Shown here one piece after another: positions 15,755 through 25,488 of a stretch of 64,000 bases of DNA. A model generated the notes under the pieces. That model was not told where the DNA came from. It worked only from the letters and a program-made list of their open reading frames with translations, and did not search any database. A program made the position numbers and the translations under genes. Origin of the DNA: Haloplanus ruber (lineage in GTDB: Archaea > Halobacteriota > Halobacteria > Halobacteriales > Haloferacaceae); contig NZ_JANHDK010000001.1 in NCBI RefSeq assembly GCF_024494725.1, positions 310,001 to 374,000 on the forward strand, given 5' to 3'. Positions within the stretch are counted from its first letter, which is position 1. Every line of letters begins with the position of its first letter.

Positions 15755-16411
15755 ATGGGTTCCGGCATTCGGGCAGAACTGAAAGTCGACGCCGACGGCT
15801 CCTGTCCCGTCACGAACGCCGCCACGGAGGCAGGCGTTCCCACGTTCTCGGTTTCGAAGGGAGTCGGCCCCGAGGCGTCGAGTCGCGTCACCGAGGAGTT
15901 CATGCTCGAAGACGCGGACGACGGGACGACGCCCGACACCGAGACGCCGGTCGAGTCGGTATTTACCTACGGGTCGAAGACGGTGTATCGGTTCAGTCGC
16001 TCCCGCGGACGGGGGTGTCCCTGCGAACGCGTCGAGGCGTTCGACTGCCCCGTCGTCGACGTCCACACCCGAGACGGCTGGCTCTATCTGGTCTTTCACG
16101 CCGCGGACATGGACGAACTCCGTGGGGTCATCACGACACTTCGGGAGGAGTATCCCGCCGTCGACATCCGTCGACTCCTTCGCTCCCGGGGCGATCCGTC
16201 CGATCACGACCTGGTGTTCGTCGACCGCGGGCGCCTCACCGACCGACAGCGGGAGGTGCTCGAACGCGCTCACGAGATGGGCTACTTCGAACGCCCGAAG
16301 GGAGCGAACGCGGGCGAGGTGGCCGCGGCGCTCGACATCTCCCGCTCGACGTTCAGTGAACACTTGGGCGCCGCCCAGTCGAAGCTACTCGACGCGATTC
16401 TCGAGCGGTGA
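15755..16411 (+). CDS. Bat-like HTH-10 regulator
   Basis: The 218-residue protein has a C-terminal HTH-10 (bacterio-opsin activator-like) domain: LTDRQREVLERAHEMGYFERP, then ANAGEVAAALDISRSTFSEHL and AAQSKLL. The N-terminal 150 residues are a likely sensing domain with a cysteine cluster, CPCERVEAFDCP, preceded by a Cys at about residue 17; redox or metal sensing is possible. Members of this family in haloarchaea act near the genes they control; here the nearest are the divergent winged-helix gene and the convergent PPOX-like gene. Confidence 0.88.
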   Translation: MGSGIRAELKVDADGSCPVTNAATEAGVPTFSVSKGVGPEASSRVTEEFMLEDADDGTTPDTETPVESVFTYGSKTVYRFSRSRGRGCPCERVEAFDCPVVDVHTRDGWLYLVFHAADMDELRGVITTLREEYPAVDIRRLLRSRGDPSDHDLVFVDRGRLTDRQREVLERAHEMGYFERPKGANAGEVAAALDISRSTFSEHLGAAQSKLLDAILER

Positions 16412-16415
16412 CACG

Positions 16416-16859
16416 TCAGTCGACTTCGATCCGGCGGCCGCTCAACTCCTCCGGGTCGAGTTCGTAGAGGTCGATGGTCAGCTCTGCCTTGGGTTCGCCC
16501 CACATCTCGAACAGCGGCCGCTTGGCCGTCCCGTAGCGCTTGACGTGGTCGGCCGTGAGTTCCGATTTCGGGAGTCGTTCGAGCCGACCGTCCGCGATGA
16601 CGCTGCAGTAGGCCGCCTCCGTTTCCTCGTAGACGACGAACCGGACCAGCGGGGCGTCGGTGAGAAACCGACGCTTCTGGCTCCCGGGTGTCGATACCAG
16701 TCGCATACAGAACTGTCGCGTCCCGGCGTCGTACCCGTACGAGATCGGCACCGCGTAGGGTTCGTCCCCGCGGGCCAGCGAGAGGACGCCCGTCTCGTGG
16801 CGTCCCAGGAGGGCGTCGGTTTCGGCCCCCGTCATGACGGTCTGTTGCTCTACGGTCAT
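16416..16859 (-). CDS. Pyridoxamine 5'-phosphate oxidase-like flavin protein
   Basis: The 147-residue protein begins MTVEQQTVMTGAETDALLGRHETGVLSLA, the first strands of the split-barrel FMN-binding fold. PYAVPISYGYD and VRFVVYEE follow at the positions of FMN-contacting strands in PPOX-like proteins. It is too short and too divergent for true PdxH. Relatives bind FMN, F420 or heme. ATG 16859 is chosen over the long upstream extension, which is not family-like. It is convergent with the HTH-10 gene with 4 bases between stops. Confidence 0.85.
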   Translation of the reverse strand: MTVEQQTVMTGAETDALLGRHETGVLSLARGDEPYAVPISYGYDAGTRQFCMRLVSTPGSQKRRFLTDAPLVRFVVYEETEAAYCSVIADGRLERLPKSELTADHVKRYGTAKRPLFEMWGEPKAELTIDLYELDPEELSGRRIEVD

Positions 16860-16944
16860 CGGTGGCGTCTGTCGGACGAACGGTGGGTGGCGATTTATAC
16901 CTGTGCAACTCCGCCGACAGCGCGAACGAGGGCGGCAACGCCGC

Positions 16945-17115
16945 TCAGCACTCGGTGTCGCCGTTCGGTTCGGGGGCCGAGAAGGCACTCTGGGGGACGG
17001 GCGTGCCACAGACCACGCAGCCGTGGTTCAACAGTGCCTCCCGCATCGGGGCGTTCACGGCCATGGATTCGCCACAGGTTGGGCAGTGGAACGTCAACTG
17101 CGTTCCCCCGGTCAT
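16945..17115 (-). CDS. 56-residue zinc-ribbon protein (DUF7560-like)
   Basis: The ORF begins MTGGTQLTFHCPTCGES. It has two CxxC knuckles, CPTC and CVVC, 23 residues apart, which suits a single zinc ribbon. The tail is acidic and ends in Cys. The pattern matches the haloarchaeal DUF7560 zinc-ribbon family as I recall it. A TATA-like ATCATATAC lies upstream near 17140-17150 on the minus strand. Function is unknown; zinc ribbons of this size bind nucleic acid or protein partners. Confidence 0.82.
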   Translation of the reverse strand: MTGGTQLTFHCPTCGESMAVNAPMREALLNHGCVVCGTPVPQSAFSAPEPNGDTEC

Positions 17116-17206
17116 CGTTCGATTGATAGAACGGCCGGTGGTATATGATACCCCCACTATTCCAGTGCCGTGAGAACACCACCCGTCCGGGGTGAACGGG
17201 CCGCGG

Positions 17207-18034
17207 TCACGCCAGCGCGATGTCGAGATAGAGCATCACGATCACGCCCGCGAGCGTCCCGAGGGTCGCGATCCGTTCGTTCCCCCGCGTGTGTGTCTCG
17301 GGGACGATTTCGTCACTGATGACGAACAGCATCGCGCCGGCGGCAAAGCCCATCGCGTACGGCAGCAGCGCCGATACCACGCCGACGGCGTACGCCCCGA
17401 GGACGGCCAGCGGGATCTCGACCACGCCGGAGCGGAGTCCCGCGAAGACGGCGTAGGTCCGTCGGTCGAGCCCTGCGTTGATCGCCGCGACCGAGACGGC
17501 CAACCCCTCGGGGACGTTCTGGATGCCGATAGCGAGCATCAGCGGGATGGCCGTCGCGAGGTCGCCGCTCCCGAATCCGACGCCGACCGCGAGTCCCTCC
17601 GGCATATTGTGGAGGGTGATCGCGAGGACGAACAACACCACCCCGGCGAAGCGCTCGTCGTCGATGGGTAGTTCGTGGTCCGAACTCGCGGCGTCGGCCC
17701 GCCGTTTCCCCGACACGAGATAGTGGGCGTGCGGGACCAACGCGTCCGACCGGTCGAGAAGGAGCGCTCCCAGAGCGACCCCCACCAACACCGGGATCGG
17801 GTTGCCGTTCGCGTACTCCTCGATTCCCGGGATGATGAGGCTCGTGAAACTGGCCGCGAGCATCACCCCGGCCGCGAAGCCGAGCGCGCCGTCGAGGCTC
17901 CGTTCTGAGGGATTTCGCCAGACGAGCACCAGCGACGCCCCGAACAGGTTGAACGCGGCGATGACGACGCCGCCGACGATTCCGTGGATCAGCGGATCGG
18001 TGCCGAACAGCCGCGTGAACGTTTCGATCACCAT
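17207..18034 (-). CDS. ZIP-family divalent metal transporter
   Basis: The 275-residue membrane protein has about eight helices. The binuclear metal site motifs are HNMPEGLAVGVGF in helix 4 and QNVPEGLAVSVAA in helix 5, the ZIP signature; the second has Gln-Asn in place of His-Asn. VPHAHYLVSGKRR with scattered His and Asp lies in the cytoplasmic loop before them. ZIP proteins move zinc, iron or manganese into the cytoplasm. No metal regulator adjoins it. Confidence 0.93.
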   Translation of the reverse strand: MVIETFTRLFGTDPLIHGIVGGVVIAAFNLFGASLVLVWRNPSERSLDGALGFAAGVMLAASFTSLIIPGIEEYANGNPIPVLVGVALGALLLDRSDALVPHAHYLVSGKRRADAASSDHELPIDDERFAGVVLFVLAITLHNMPEGLAVGVGFGSGDLATAIPLMLAIGIQNVPEGLAVSVAAINAGLDRRTYAVFAGLRSGVVEIPLAVLGAYAVGVVSALLPYAMGFAAGAMLFVISDEIVPETHTRGNERIATLGTLAGVIVMLYLDIALA

Positions 18035-18112
18035 CGCCCTGTGCCGGTGGTCACACGCCCGGCTACTCTCCGGGGGGTATTGAACGTACTCCCGGACGGG
18101 CGGCCAGTCCGG

Positions 18113-19633
18113 TCAGTCCGATCCCAGACGGCGAACCGCCTCGTCGACCGCTCGGATCCGATCGGTCTGTCGCTCGTTGACCGTCGCGACGCGTTCGACC
18201 TCCGCGGCCACCTGGTCGGCCTGGTCGACGAGTTCGTCGATCATGCCCGAGACCTCCTCGGTCGAGGCAGCCTGGTCGTCGGTCGCGGTCGACACCTCGC
18301 GGATGCCCTGCGAGGCGTCGGCGACGGCGTCGACGATTTCCTCCAGTTTCGTCATGGCTGCCTCGACCCCCTCGACGCCGCGTTCGACCTCCGCGGCCGT
18401 CGCTTCCAGATTCTCGACTGCCGCCGCAGTCTCCGATTTGATATCGTCGACCATCCCCTCGATCTCACCGGCGTGTTGCTGTGACTCCTCGGCGAGTCCT
18501 TTCACCTCGTCGGCGACGACAGCGAAGCCCTCACCGGCCTCGCCGGCCCGTGCCGCCTCGATAGCGGCGTTGAGCGCCAACAGATTCGTCTGGTCCGCGA
18601 TGTCGTTGATGACTTCGACGATCTCGTCGATCTCGTCGACCCGCTCCTCCAGGTCGTCTACGTCCGCCGTCACCGCGTGTGCCGACTCGCTCACCCGCTG
18701 CATCACCTCGATAGACTCGGTCGCTTCCTCCCGCCCCTCGGCGGCGAGGTTCTCCGCGCGCTCGCTGGTCGCCGCTACCTCGTCCGCCGTGGCGGCAATC
18801 TCCTCGACGGTCGCGCTCATACTCGACACCTCGCCCGACACCTCACCCATGGTGTCGGCCTGTTCGTCCGCCAGTTCGCTGATCGACCCCGCGCTCGCGG
18901 CGACGTCCTCCGCCGAGTCGCGAAGCGTCGCGACCGGCTCCGCGAGGTCGTGTTCGACCTCGTGCATCAGCCGCTCGTGGTCCTCGATGGTCGCCTCCAG
19001 TCTCTGGTTGTACGAGTGGATGTACGTATCGGCGACGACCTGCATGTCGAGATTGAGAACGCGGAGGACGGCCAGAATCTCCGCGAGGCCCTCGTCCAGT
19101 TCCGTGCGGACGGCGCGTTCGACCGCGTCGCCGTCGGCTTCCGTCTCCGCTGTCAGGCGGTCGACGAGGCGGTCACCCGTTCGCTCGATCAAACGCGGCA
19201 AGAGGAGGTCGTAGTAGACCCCGTACTGGCCGAGATACTGTTTCATCGGCATCTCGAGGAGGTCGTGGAGCTTACCGATCCGCGCCCGGTTGCGGACGTA
19301 GTCTGTCCCGTACTCCCCGTCGGCGAGCGAGACGAGATACGCGGACTGTGTCCGCTTCAGTTGCTCCACGCTCTTCTCGGAGCGGTCGATCACCGACCGC
19401 GTCTGCTCGTACGCCGTCAGGTTGTCGTAGAAATCGTCCGCAATCTGGTCGGCTTGCCCGCGGAACAGCCCTTCGAGACCCTCCAGACGCCGGGCGTCCG
19501 CGTCGTCGAAGCCGATGAACTCCTTTCGCCAAGCGATTTCGTCTGCGTCCAGTCCACACTCCTCCATGAGGGCGTCCGGCGAGACCTGGTCGTTCAGGCT
19601 GCCGTGACCGAAGGCCGACTCGATATTTTGCAT
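18113..19633 (-). CDS. hemAT: Globin-coupled aerotaxis transducer HemAT
   Basis: The 506-residue soluble chemotaxis transducer has no membrane helix. The N-terminal domain (about 25-195) is a globin sensor: [16 protein letters not shown] and [25 protein letters not shown], with H123 as the proximal heme ligand. That matches the His123 known for HemAT of Halobacterium. The methyl-accepting signalling domain has its conserved hairpin at about 345-385 ([21 protein letters not shown], then [15 protein letters not shown]), which binds CheA/CheW. The protein senses oxygen and drives aerophobic swimming in Halobacterium. Confidence 0.95.
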   Translation of the reverse strand: MQNIESAFGHGSLNDQVSPDALMEECGLDADEIAWRKEFIGFDDADARRLEGLEGLFRGQADQIADDFYDNLTAYEQTRSVIDRSEKSVEQLKRTQSAYLVSLADGEYGTDYVRNRARIGKLHDLLEMPMKQYLGQYGVYYDLLLPRLIERTGDRLVDRLTAETEADGDAVERAVRTELDEGLAEILAVLRVLNLDMQVVADTYIHSYNQRLEATIEDHERLMHEVEHDLAEPVATLRDSAEDVAASAGSISELADEQADTMGEVSGEVSSMSATVEEIAATADEVAATSERAENLAAEGREEATESIEVMQRVSESAHAVTADVDDLEERVDEIDEIVEVINDIADQTNLLALNAAIEAARAGEAGEGFAVVADEVKGLAEESQQHAGEIEGMVDDIKSETAAAVENLEATAAEVERGVEGVEAAMTKLEEIVDAVADASQGIREVSTATDDQAASTEEVSGMIDELVDQADQVAAEVERVATVNERQTDRIRAVDEAVRRLGSD

Positions 19634-19707
19634 TGCTCCACCCTGGATGGCTCCGAGCGATAAAGCTGTCCGGCGATTCTAACCGATGATAATCAGGGCC
19701 GTCGGCG

Positions 19708-20583
19708 CTACGGCGTCGCTGTGCCCCGAACTGTCAGGACTGGCACCGGCGCGGTCCGCACGAGTTTCTCGGTGACACTCCCCAGCACGTACCGGTCGAA
19801 TCCGGTCCGCCCGTGCGTGCCGACGACCACGAGGTCGATGTCGTTGTCGTCGACGTACGACCGGACGACGCGGGCGACAGACGTACCGAGTTCGATAGCC
19901 GTCGCGGCCGGCGTGACGCCTGCCTCGCTCGCCGTCTCTGTGGCCCCGTCGATGACGTCCGCCGCGCTCTCCTCCAGCGACTCGACTGCGATGTCGGCCC
20001 GGACGTCGATACCCAGGCTCGCCACGTCGACGACCGAGAGGAGGTGGAGTCCCGCGTCCGCGGCTACACTCAGGTTGACCGCCAAGTCGAGGGCCGCCCC
20101 CGCGGGGTCACTCCCGTCGGTGGGAACCAGGACGTTCCGGTAGGGGTGGCGGACGCCGTCGCCGTCCGGGTGGAGCGTGAGCACGGGGACGTCGGAGCGA
20201 CGGACCACCCGTTCGGTCGTGCTCCCGAGGAGGAACCGTTCCAGCCCCTGTCGCCCGTGTGTGGGCATGACGACGACGTCGGCGTCGTTGACGGCGGCGT
20301 AGTCGACGATGGTGCTGTACGGTTCGCCCTGCAACACCTCCGTGACGGTGGCGACGTTCCGGTCGCTCGCGCGCGCTGCCATCTCCTGAACGATCCGGGC
20401 ACCCTCGCGTTCGAGCGCATCGATCACCTGTCCACGGATCTGCGTGACGCTGTCGCGGGTGGTGTCCGCCACGGTGAGAATATACACCGTCGCGTCGTGA
20501 GCCTCGGCCAGGTCGAGTACGTGCTCGAAGGCGGCGTCTGCGCCGTCGCTGCCGTCCGTCGGAAACAGTATCGTGTCGAACAT
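19708..20583 (-). CDS. Tandem universal stress protein (two UspA domains)
   Basis: The 291-residue protein carries two Usp domains, about 1-142 and 147-291. Each opens with a strand and PTDGSD (ILFPTDGSDGAD and VLVPTDGSDPAG). Each has the ATP-binding signature: THGRQGLERFLLGSTTERV in the first and THGRTGFDRYVLGSVTEKL in the second. Both domains therefore keep the G-x2-G-x9-G(S/T) loop, unlike the single-domain Usp at 12779. The start at 20583 removes a non-Usp upstream extension of about 110 codons. Confidence 0.94.
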   Translation of the reverse strand: MFDTILFPTDGSDGADAAFEHVLDLAEAHDATVYILTVADTTRDSVTQIRGQVIDALEREGARIVQEMAARASDRNVATVTEVLQGEPYSTIVDYAAVNDADVVVMPTHGRQGLERFLLGSTTERVVRRSDVPVLTLHPDGDGVRHPYRNVLVPTDGSDPAGAALDLAVNLSVAADAGLHLLSVVDVASLGIDVRADIAVESLEESAADVIDGATETASEAGVTPAATAIELGTSVARVVRSYVDDNDIDLVVVGTHGRTGFDRYVLGSVTEKLVRTAPVPVLTVRGTATP

Positions 20584-20906
20584 GCGACACCAGACGCAGG
20601 CCAGCGGTAAAAGCGAGGCGGCGAGTCTCACGAGGTCGGCGTGTGGCGCGCTCGGACCCTGAACGAGCCGTATCGGCGGGGTCACCCGTGTGAAAAGGCG
20701 GTCGGTCGGCTCCGTCGCCGTCCCGGATTCGCTCGGCTGGACGCCCCAAGTAAGAAAGGTATTTAGGACGCCGGGCCGGAGAGGCGACGCGAGAGACGCG
20801 TCGTGTTCGCGAGCGACCGCCGGTGGGGCGCCGTCCACAGAGGGCGGGACCGGACCGGTGGGCGCTGCGGGTGCGACCGAACTCGATTTCGAGTCAACGT
20901 GATACA
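20584..20906. other. Intergenic region upstream of psmA with a distant promoter box
   Basis: The 323 bases separate the Usp start from psmA. The only strong TATA-like element for the plus strand is GTATTTAGG at about 20759-20767, which predicts a start near 20789 and a leader of about 118 bases for psmA. That is long for this window. An ORF at 20690-20902 lies in it but has no protein-like features. No structured RNA was recognised. Confidence 0.45.
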
Positions 20907-21680
20907 ATGCAGGGACAAGCCCAACAGCAGGCCTACGACCGCGGGATAACGATCTTCTCGCCCGATGGCCGCCTCTATCAGGTCGAGTACGCCCGAGAGG
21001 CCGTCAAGCGAGGGACAGCGAGTATCGGCATCCGAACCGAAGACGGCGTGGTACTGGCGGCGGACAAGCGCTCCCGGTCGCCACTGATGGAGCCGACGAG
21101 CGTCGAGAAGATCCACAAGGCGGACGACCACGCGGGCATCGCGTCGGCCGGCCACGTGGCCGACGCGCGCCAGCTCATCGACTTCGCCCGCCGGCAGGCA
21201 CAGGTCAACCACCTCCGGTACAGTGAGCCGATCGGCATCGAGGCGCTCACGAAGGAGGTTACCGACCACATCCAGCAGTACACGCAGGTCGGCGGTGCCC
21301 GTCCGTTCGGCGTTGCCCTCCTCATCGGCGGCATCGAGGACGGCGAGCCGCGCCTCTACGAGACCGACCCCTCGGGGACGCCCTACGAGTGGAAGGCGGT
21401 CTCTATCGGCGCGAACCGCGGCGATCTGCAGGAGTACCTCGAGGACAACTACGAGGACGGTCACGACCTCCACGGTGGGATCGCCCTCGCGCTCCGAGCG
21501 CTCGCGACCAGCAACGACGGGAGCCTCGAACCCGCCGGCGTCGACCTAGCGACGATCAGTCTCGACACCGAGACGTTCGACGAACTCGACAACGACGAGA
21601 TCGAAGGCCATCTCGACGACCTCGATCTGCTGCCCGACGAGGGTGACGACGAGGACGCCGACGGCGCCGACGAGGAGTAG
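20907..21680 (+). CDS. psmA: Proteasome alpha subunit
   Basis: The 257-residue alpha-type subunit begins MQGQAQQQAYDRGITIFSPDGRLYQVEYAREAV, the alpha N-terminal signature that forms the gate and outer ring. GTASIGIRTEDGVVLAADKRSRSPL and QLIDFARRQAQVNHLRY follow as expected. There is no processing Thr, so it is a structural alpha, not a catalytic beta, subunit. The C-terminus is an acidic tail typical of haloarchaea. The RNase P genes often found beside archaeal psmA are 21 kb away in this window. Confidence 0.97.
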   Translation: MQGQAQQQAYDRGITIFSPDGRLYQVEYAREAVKRGTASIGIRTEDGVVLAADKRSRSPLMEPTSVEKIHKADDHAGIASAGHVADARQLIDFARRQAQVNHLRYSEPIGIEALTKEVTDHIQQYTQVGGARPFGVALLIGGIEDGEPRLYETDPSGTPYEWKAVSIGANRGDLQEYLEDNYEDGHDLHGGIALALRALATSNDGSLEPAGVDLATISLDTETFDELDNDEIEGHLDDLDLLPDEGDDEDADGADEE

Positions 21681-21740
21681 ACCCACCGTTCCGGTTCGGC
21701 ACTCGGCGCGCTCGACGTTTCTTTTGCCGCCGAGAGTGAC

Positions 21741-22091
21741 TTAGTACTCTTCGTACGCCAGGTTCATCAGCCACTGTGAGAAGGCGTCGCTCCGGGGGTC
21801 GACCTCCTCCTCGCCGATGAACGGCGAGAGCATGTCGCCGGCCATCAGCAGAGAGAAATCCAGATCACGGGCCGTCGGCATCAGGAAGTACGTATTGTGT
21901 CCCTGATAGACGGTCTCCTCGCGCCGAACGAGTCCGGCTTCGACCAGCGACTCGGCGATGCGACTCCCCTTCCGCGAGGAGATATCGAGTTCCTTCCACA
22001 GTTCGCTCTGGTGGATGCCACGCGTCTCGAGGATGAGATCGAACGCCGCCCGCTCCGCCTCCGACAGGTCGGCTTCCTCGACGGCGCTCAT
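21741..22091 (-). CDS. Small winged-helix transcriptional regulator
   Basis: The 116-residue protein starts MSAVEEADLSEAERAAFDLI. It has a winged helix: GIHQSELWKELDISSRKGSRIAESLVEAG, then a wing VRREETVYQGHNTYFL. The C-terminal 45 residues contain DFSLLMAGDMLSPF and end NLAYEEY; they may form a dimer interface. It is convergent with psmA. A link to proteasome control is not supported by anything but position. Confidence 0.83.
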   Translation of the reverse strand: MSAVEEADLSEAERAAFDLILETRGIHQSELWKELDISSRKGSRIAESLVEAGLVRREETVYQGHNTYFLMPTARDLDFSLLMAGDMLSPFIGEEEVDPRSDAFSQWLMNLAYEEY

Positions 22092-22148
22092 CGGCGTACC
22101 TCCAGGTCGACGATCCGATGCATACACCCACAAACCGTTGCGGCGGGT

Positions 22149-22931
22149 TTAAACTTGACTTTCGTTCGCCCCCACGCGCCGATACGGCGTTTCGCAGGGC
22201 GGCCCGTCGGCGAACCGGTAGGTGCCGCCGTCGGCGTCGAGACGGAGCAACGAGGACGAGCGGGTGCCGTAGCCGTCCCCGTGGACGCAGACGCCGAACT
22301 CGTGATCACCGAGGACCGTCCCCGCCCGGTCGAGCCACGAGTCGGCCGTCTCGCCCGGTTCGGGGGTCAGCGCCGCCCGCACGGCCCGGGCGGCTGCGGC
22401 CTGTTCGGCGGTGCGGTCCGAATCGTCGACGGTGTCGGGATCAGGGGCGCGGAAGGCGTCGATGACGGCGCCGCCGCCGCCCAGCGCTGCCCCGCTGTTG
22501 ACGACGACGTGGACGCCCGGGTCGAGTCGGTGGGTTCGGAGTCGGCCGTCCCACTCGAAGAGGAAGGCGGCGGTCCGGTCGGCGACGACGAGGTTGAACC
22601 CGTCGTACCCGTGTTCTTCGACCGCCCGCTCGACCAAGGTCACGGCCGAGCGGGCGTCGGGTTCCCGGAGCACCTCGTCGACGAGCAGCCCCCGCGAGCG
22701 CTCCGCGGCGGGGTCCGTCATCGGGCGGTTCGTGACGCCGACGAAGAGGCCGGCGTCGTTGTACCCGATCCAGGTACCGCCGGCCTCGGCGTCCCGCGGT
22801 GCGGTCACGGCCGGGTCAGCGCCGGTCCGCGCCGGCGGCTCCGCGGGCCGGTCACGCCGCTCGTCCCGGTTGGCGGCGACAAGCACCGGTGCGTCGGGGA
22901 ACGTTCCCCAGGCGAGTGTCAGAGTACACAC
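22149..22931 (-). CDS. NRDE-family (TANGO2-like) protein
   Basis: The 260-residue protein starts with GTG at 22931, so the protein begins (M)CTLTLAW with a Cys at position 2. VLVAANRDERRDRPAEPP follows and carries the NRDE motif that names the family. GGTWIGYNDAGLFVGVTNRP and FNLVVADRTAAFLFEW fit an Ntn-hydrolase-like fold with Cys2 as possible nucleophile. The eukaryotic relative TANGO2 is linked to heme or lipid handling. The longer start at 22955 would bury the Cys and is rejected. Confidence 0.9.
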   Translation of the reverse strand: MCTLTLAWGTFPDAPVLVAANRDERRDRPAEPPARTGADPAVTAPRDAEAGGTWIGYNDAGLFVGVTNRPMTDPAAERSRGLLVDEVLREPDARSAVTLVERAVEEHGYDGFNLVVADRTAAFLFEWDGRLRTHRLDPGVHVVVNSGAALGGGGAVIDAFRAPDPDTVDDSDRTAEQAAAARAVRAALTPEPGETADSWLDRAGTVLGDHEFGVCVHGDGYGTRSSSLLRLDADGGTYRFADGPPCETPYRRVGANESQV

Positions 22932-22979
22932 GCGTCGGGATAGCCGGCCCGACAACTTATACCGACTGCTCGTGCGCGC

Positions 22980-25424
22980 TCACTCTCGCCACGCCGCGGG
23001 CACGTTCGCGGCGTCTGCCGCCGCGACGGCGGTTCGCACCGCCGCCACGTTCTCCGCGACGTCGTGAACGCGGACGATGTCGGCGCCGCGGTCGACCGCC
23101 AGCGCCGTCGTCGCGACGGTTGCGGGCAGGCGCTCGCCCGCCGCCTGACCCACGTGGCCGAACATGGACTTATGCGAGTGCCCGAGGAGAATCGGACAGC
23201 CGAGCGCTTGGAACTCCGACAGGCGGTCGAGAAGTTCGAAGTTCTCGACGTCGGACTTCCCGAAGCCGAGGCCGGGGTCGACGATCACCTGCTCGCGGTC
23301 GAGGCCCGCCCGCTCGGCGAGCGCCACCCGCTCGGCGAGTTCGTCGATCACGTCCGACACCACGTCGTCGTAGGCGACGCTTCGGTCCGGCACGACCGGC
23401 GCGTCGATGCTGTGCATCACGACGACCGGCACGTCGTGGTCGGCGGCGACAAAGCGCATCTCGGGGTCGGCCAGCCCCGTCACATCGTTGAGGATATCAG
23501 CCCCCGCCTCTAGGGCCGCCCGCCCGACCGCCGCCTTGCGGGTGTCGATGGATACCAGCGCGTCGAGATCGGCGAGCGCCTCGATCACCGGCCGGACACG
23601 CTCGATTTCGGCCTCGACGGGGACCGGATCGGCGCCCGGACGCGTGCTCTCGCCGCCCACGTCGACCACGTCGGCTCCCGCCTCGACCATCGCCTCGGCA
23701 CGCTCGACGGCCGTCGTCGGATCGAAGTACTCCCCGCCGTCGTGGAAGCTATCGGGAGTCACGTTTAGAATCCCCATCACCGCGGGGCGGTCCTCCCAGG
23801 GGTAGCCGCGTTCGGGCGTGTCCGCGCCGAGGCCGATCCGGTCGCGCAGGCTGTCGGCGACGCCTGCGACCGACCCGTCGAGCGCGTCGGCGAGCGCCCG
23901 GAGGTCGGCGCGCGTGCCGGCGATCACCGCCTCCCGAAGTTCACGACCCGTGCGGTACTCCGCGGTGACGGCCGTCGCCCCCGTCCGGCCCGCGGCGCGC
24001 TCGACCGCCCGCGCTTCCCGTCTGTCGAGGCGGACGGTCACGACGCGGTGGACGCCTTCCTCGGCCGCATCATCGGGCGCGTCGGCGTTCGAGCGGTCGA
24101 ACACCGCGTTCGCGTCCGCGACGGTGTCGACTCGGCGGCCGACCGCCAGCCGCGACCAGGTGCGGCGGGCCTCGGCGACGGCGAAGAGCGACCCGACGAC
24201 GAGGACGCAGTCGTCGGGACCGGCCGCCGTCCGAGCGTCGTCGAGTGCGGCCGACACCGTCGCCGCCGTCGTCACGTTGTCCGCCCCGGTGGCGCGGAAG
24301 GCGGCCGCCAGCACCGCCGGATCGGCCGCACGGACGTGTTCCGGGGCACAGGCCTGCACGGACGCGGCGGCCGGGAGTTCGGCCGCCATCTCGCGGTGGT
24401 CCTTGTCGTGCATCGCACCCACGACGAGATGCAGGTCGTCGTAGTCGTACTCGCCGAGGGTGGTCGCGGCCGCCCGGCACGCGCCGGGGTTGTGAGCGCC
24501 GTCGAGAACGACCAGCGGTTCGCGTTCGACCACCTCGAACCGGCCGGGCCAGTACGCACCCCGGAGGCCACGCGCGACGACGGGATCGGTAACGCGGTCA
24601 CCGCCGACCTGTCGGGCGAGCACCGCGGCGACGCCCGCATTGCGCGCCTGGTACGACCCGGGCATGGGGATCCGCGTCTCGACGTCTACCGCCGGGCCGC
24701 TGATTCCGACGCCCGCCTCCGTGTGGTTGACGAGGCCGTCGTAGCTGACGGTCACGTCCGGCGACTCGTCGGCGAAGCCGACGGTCAGGGCGTCCGCGGC
24801 GTGGCGGCGGACGGCCGCCCGCGCCTCGCCGCTCGCGCCCGTCACCAGCGGGGCGGTTTCGGCCTCGACGGCGACTTTCTCGGCCGCGATATCGTTGAGT
24901 GTCTCACCGAGGATGCCGGTGTGTTCCAGGCCCACCGCCGTCACCGCGGCGGCGACGGGGTCGACGACGCTCGTCGCGTCGAGACGACCGCCCATCCCGA
25001 CTTCCAACACCGCCACGTCGATGTCCGACCGGCCGAAGTGCCAGAGCGCCATCGCGGTCAGTGTTTCGAAGGACGTGAGCGGGTCCCCCTCGACCGCCCG
25101 CTCGACGAGGAACGGGCGGACCCGCTCGACGAACTCGACGACCGCCGATTCGGGGATTCGGCGTCCTCCGACCCTGATCCGTTCGCGCACGTCGTCGAAG
25201 TGTGGCGAGGTGTACAGCCCGACCCGGTAGCCCGCCGCATCGAGAATCGACTCGGTCATGCGGGCCGTGCTCCCCTTGCCGTTCGAGCCGGCAATCTGGA
25301 CGAACTCGACACCCTCGTGGGGGTCGTCGAGGTGCGCCAGCAGGTCACGGATCGACTCCGTGCCCGGATCGAGCGCGAACCGGCGGAGGTCCGACAGAAA
25401 GTCCGCCGCGGCGTGATAATCCAT
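22980..25424 (-). CDS. folCP: Folylpolyglutamate/dihydrofolate synthase - dihydropteroate synthase fusion
   Basis: The 814-residue fusion has FolC at about residues 1-420: the P-loop IAGSNGKGSTARM, YTSPHFDDVRERI, and a Mur-ligase C-domain with VVLDGAHNPGA. DHPS lies at about 535-800: MGILNVTPDSFHDGG, DVGGESTRPGA, VSIDTRKA, DPGLGFGKS and GHSHKSM. The about 110 residues between them resemble in layout the N-terminal extension of some bacterial DHPS proteins. It catalyses the last steps of folate synthesis; a FolC-FolP fusion is known experimentally from Haloferax. No frame break is seen. Confidence 0.94.
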   Translation of the reverse strand: MDYHAAADFLSDLRRFALDPGTESIRDLLAHLDDPHEGVEFVQIAGSNGKGSTARMTESILDAAGYRVGLYTSPHFDDVRERIRVGGRRIPESAVVEFVERVRPFLVERAVEGDPLTSFETLTAMALWHFGRSDIDVAVLEVGMGGRLDATSVVDPVAAAVTAVGLEHTGILGETLNDIAAEKVAVEAETAPLVTGASGEARAAVRRHAADALTVGFADESPDVTVSYDGLVNHTEAGVGISGPAVDVETRIPMPGSYQARNAGVAAVLARQVGGDRVTDPVVARGLRGAYWPGRFEVVEREPLVVLDGAHNPGACRAAATTLGEYDYDDLHLVVGAMHDKDHREMAAELPAAASVQACAPEHVRAADPAVLAAAFRATGADNVTTAATVSAALDDARTAAGPDDCVLVVGSLFAVAEARRTWSRLAVGRRVDTVADANAVFDRSNADAPDDAAEEGVHRVVTVRLDRREARAVERAAGRTGATAVTAEYRTGRELREAVIAGTRADLRALADALDGSVAGVADSLRDRIGLGADTPERGYPWEDRPAVMGILNVTPDSFHDGGEYFDPTTAVERAEAMVEAGADVVDVGGESTRPGADPVPVEAEIERVRPVIEALADLDALVSIDTRKAAVGRAALEAGADILNDVTGLADPEMRFVAADHDVPVVVMHSIDAPVVPDRSVAYDDVVSDVIDELAERVALAERAGLDREQVIVDPGLGFGKSDVENFELLDRLSEFQALGCPILLGHSHKSMFGHVGQAAGERLPATVATTALAVDRGADIVRVHDVAENVAAVRTAVAAADAANVPAAWRE

Positions 25425-25488
25425 ATCGGAGGAGTCCGCATCGGGAGGGTTTTAGTCCCACGGTCGTGGCCGAGTTTTCCGGCGCGAG

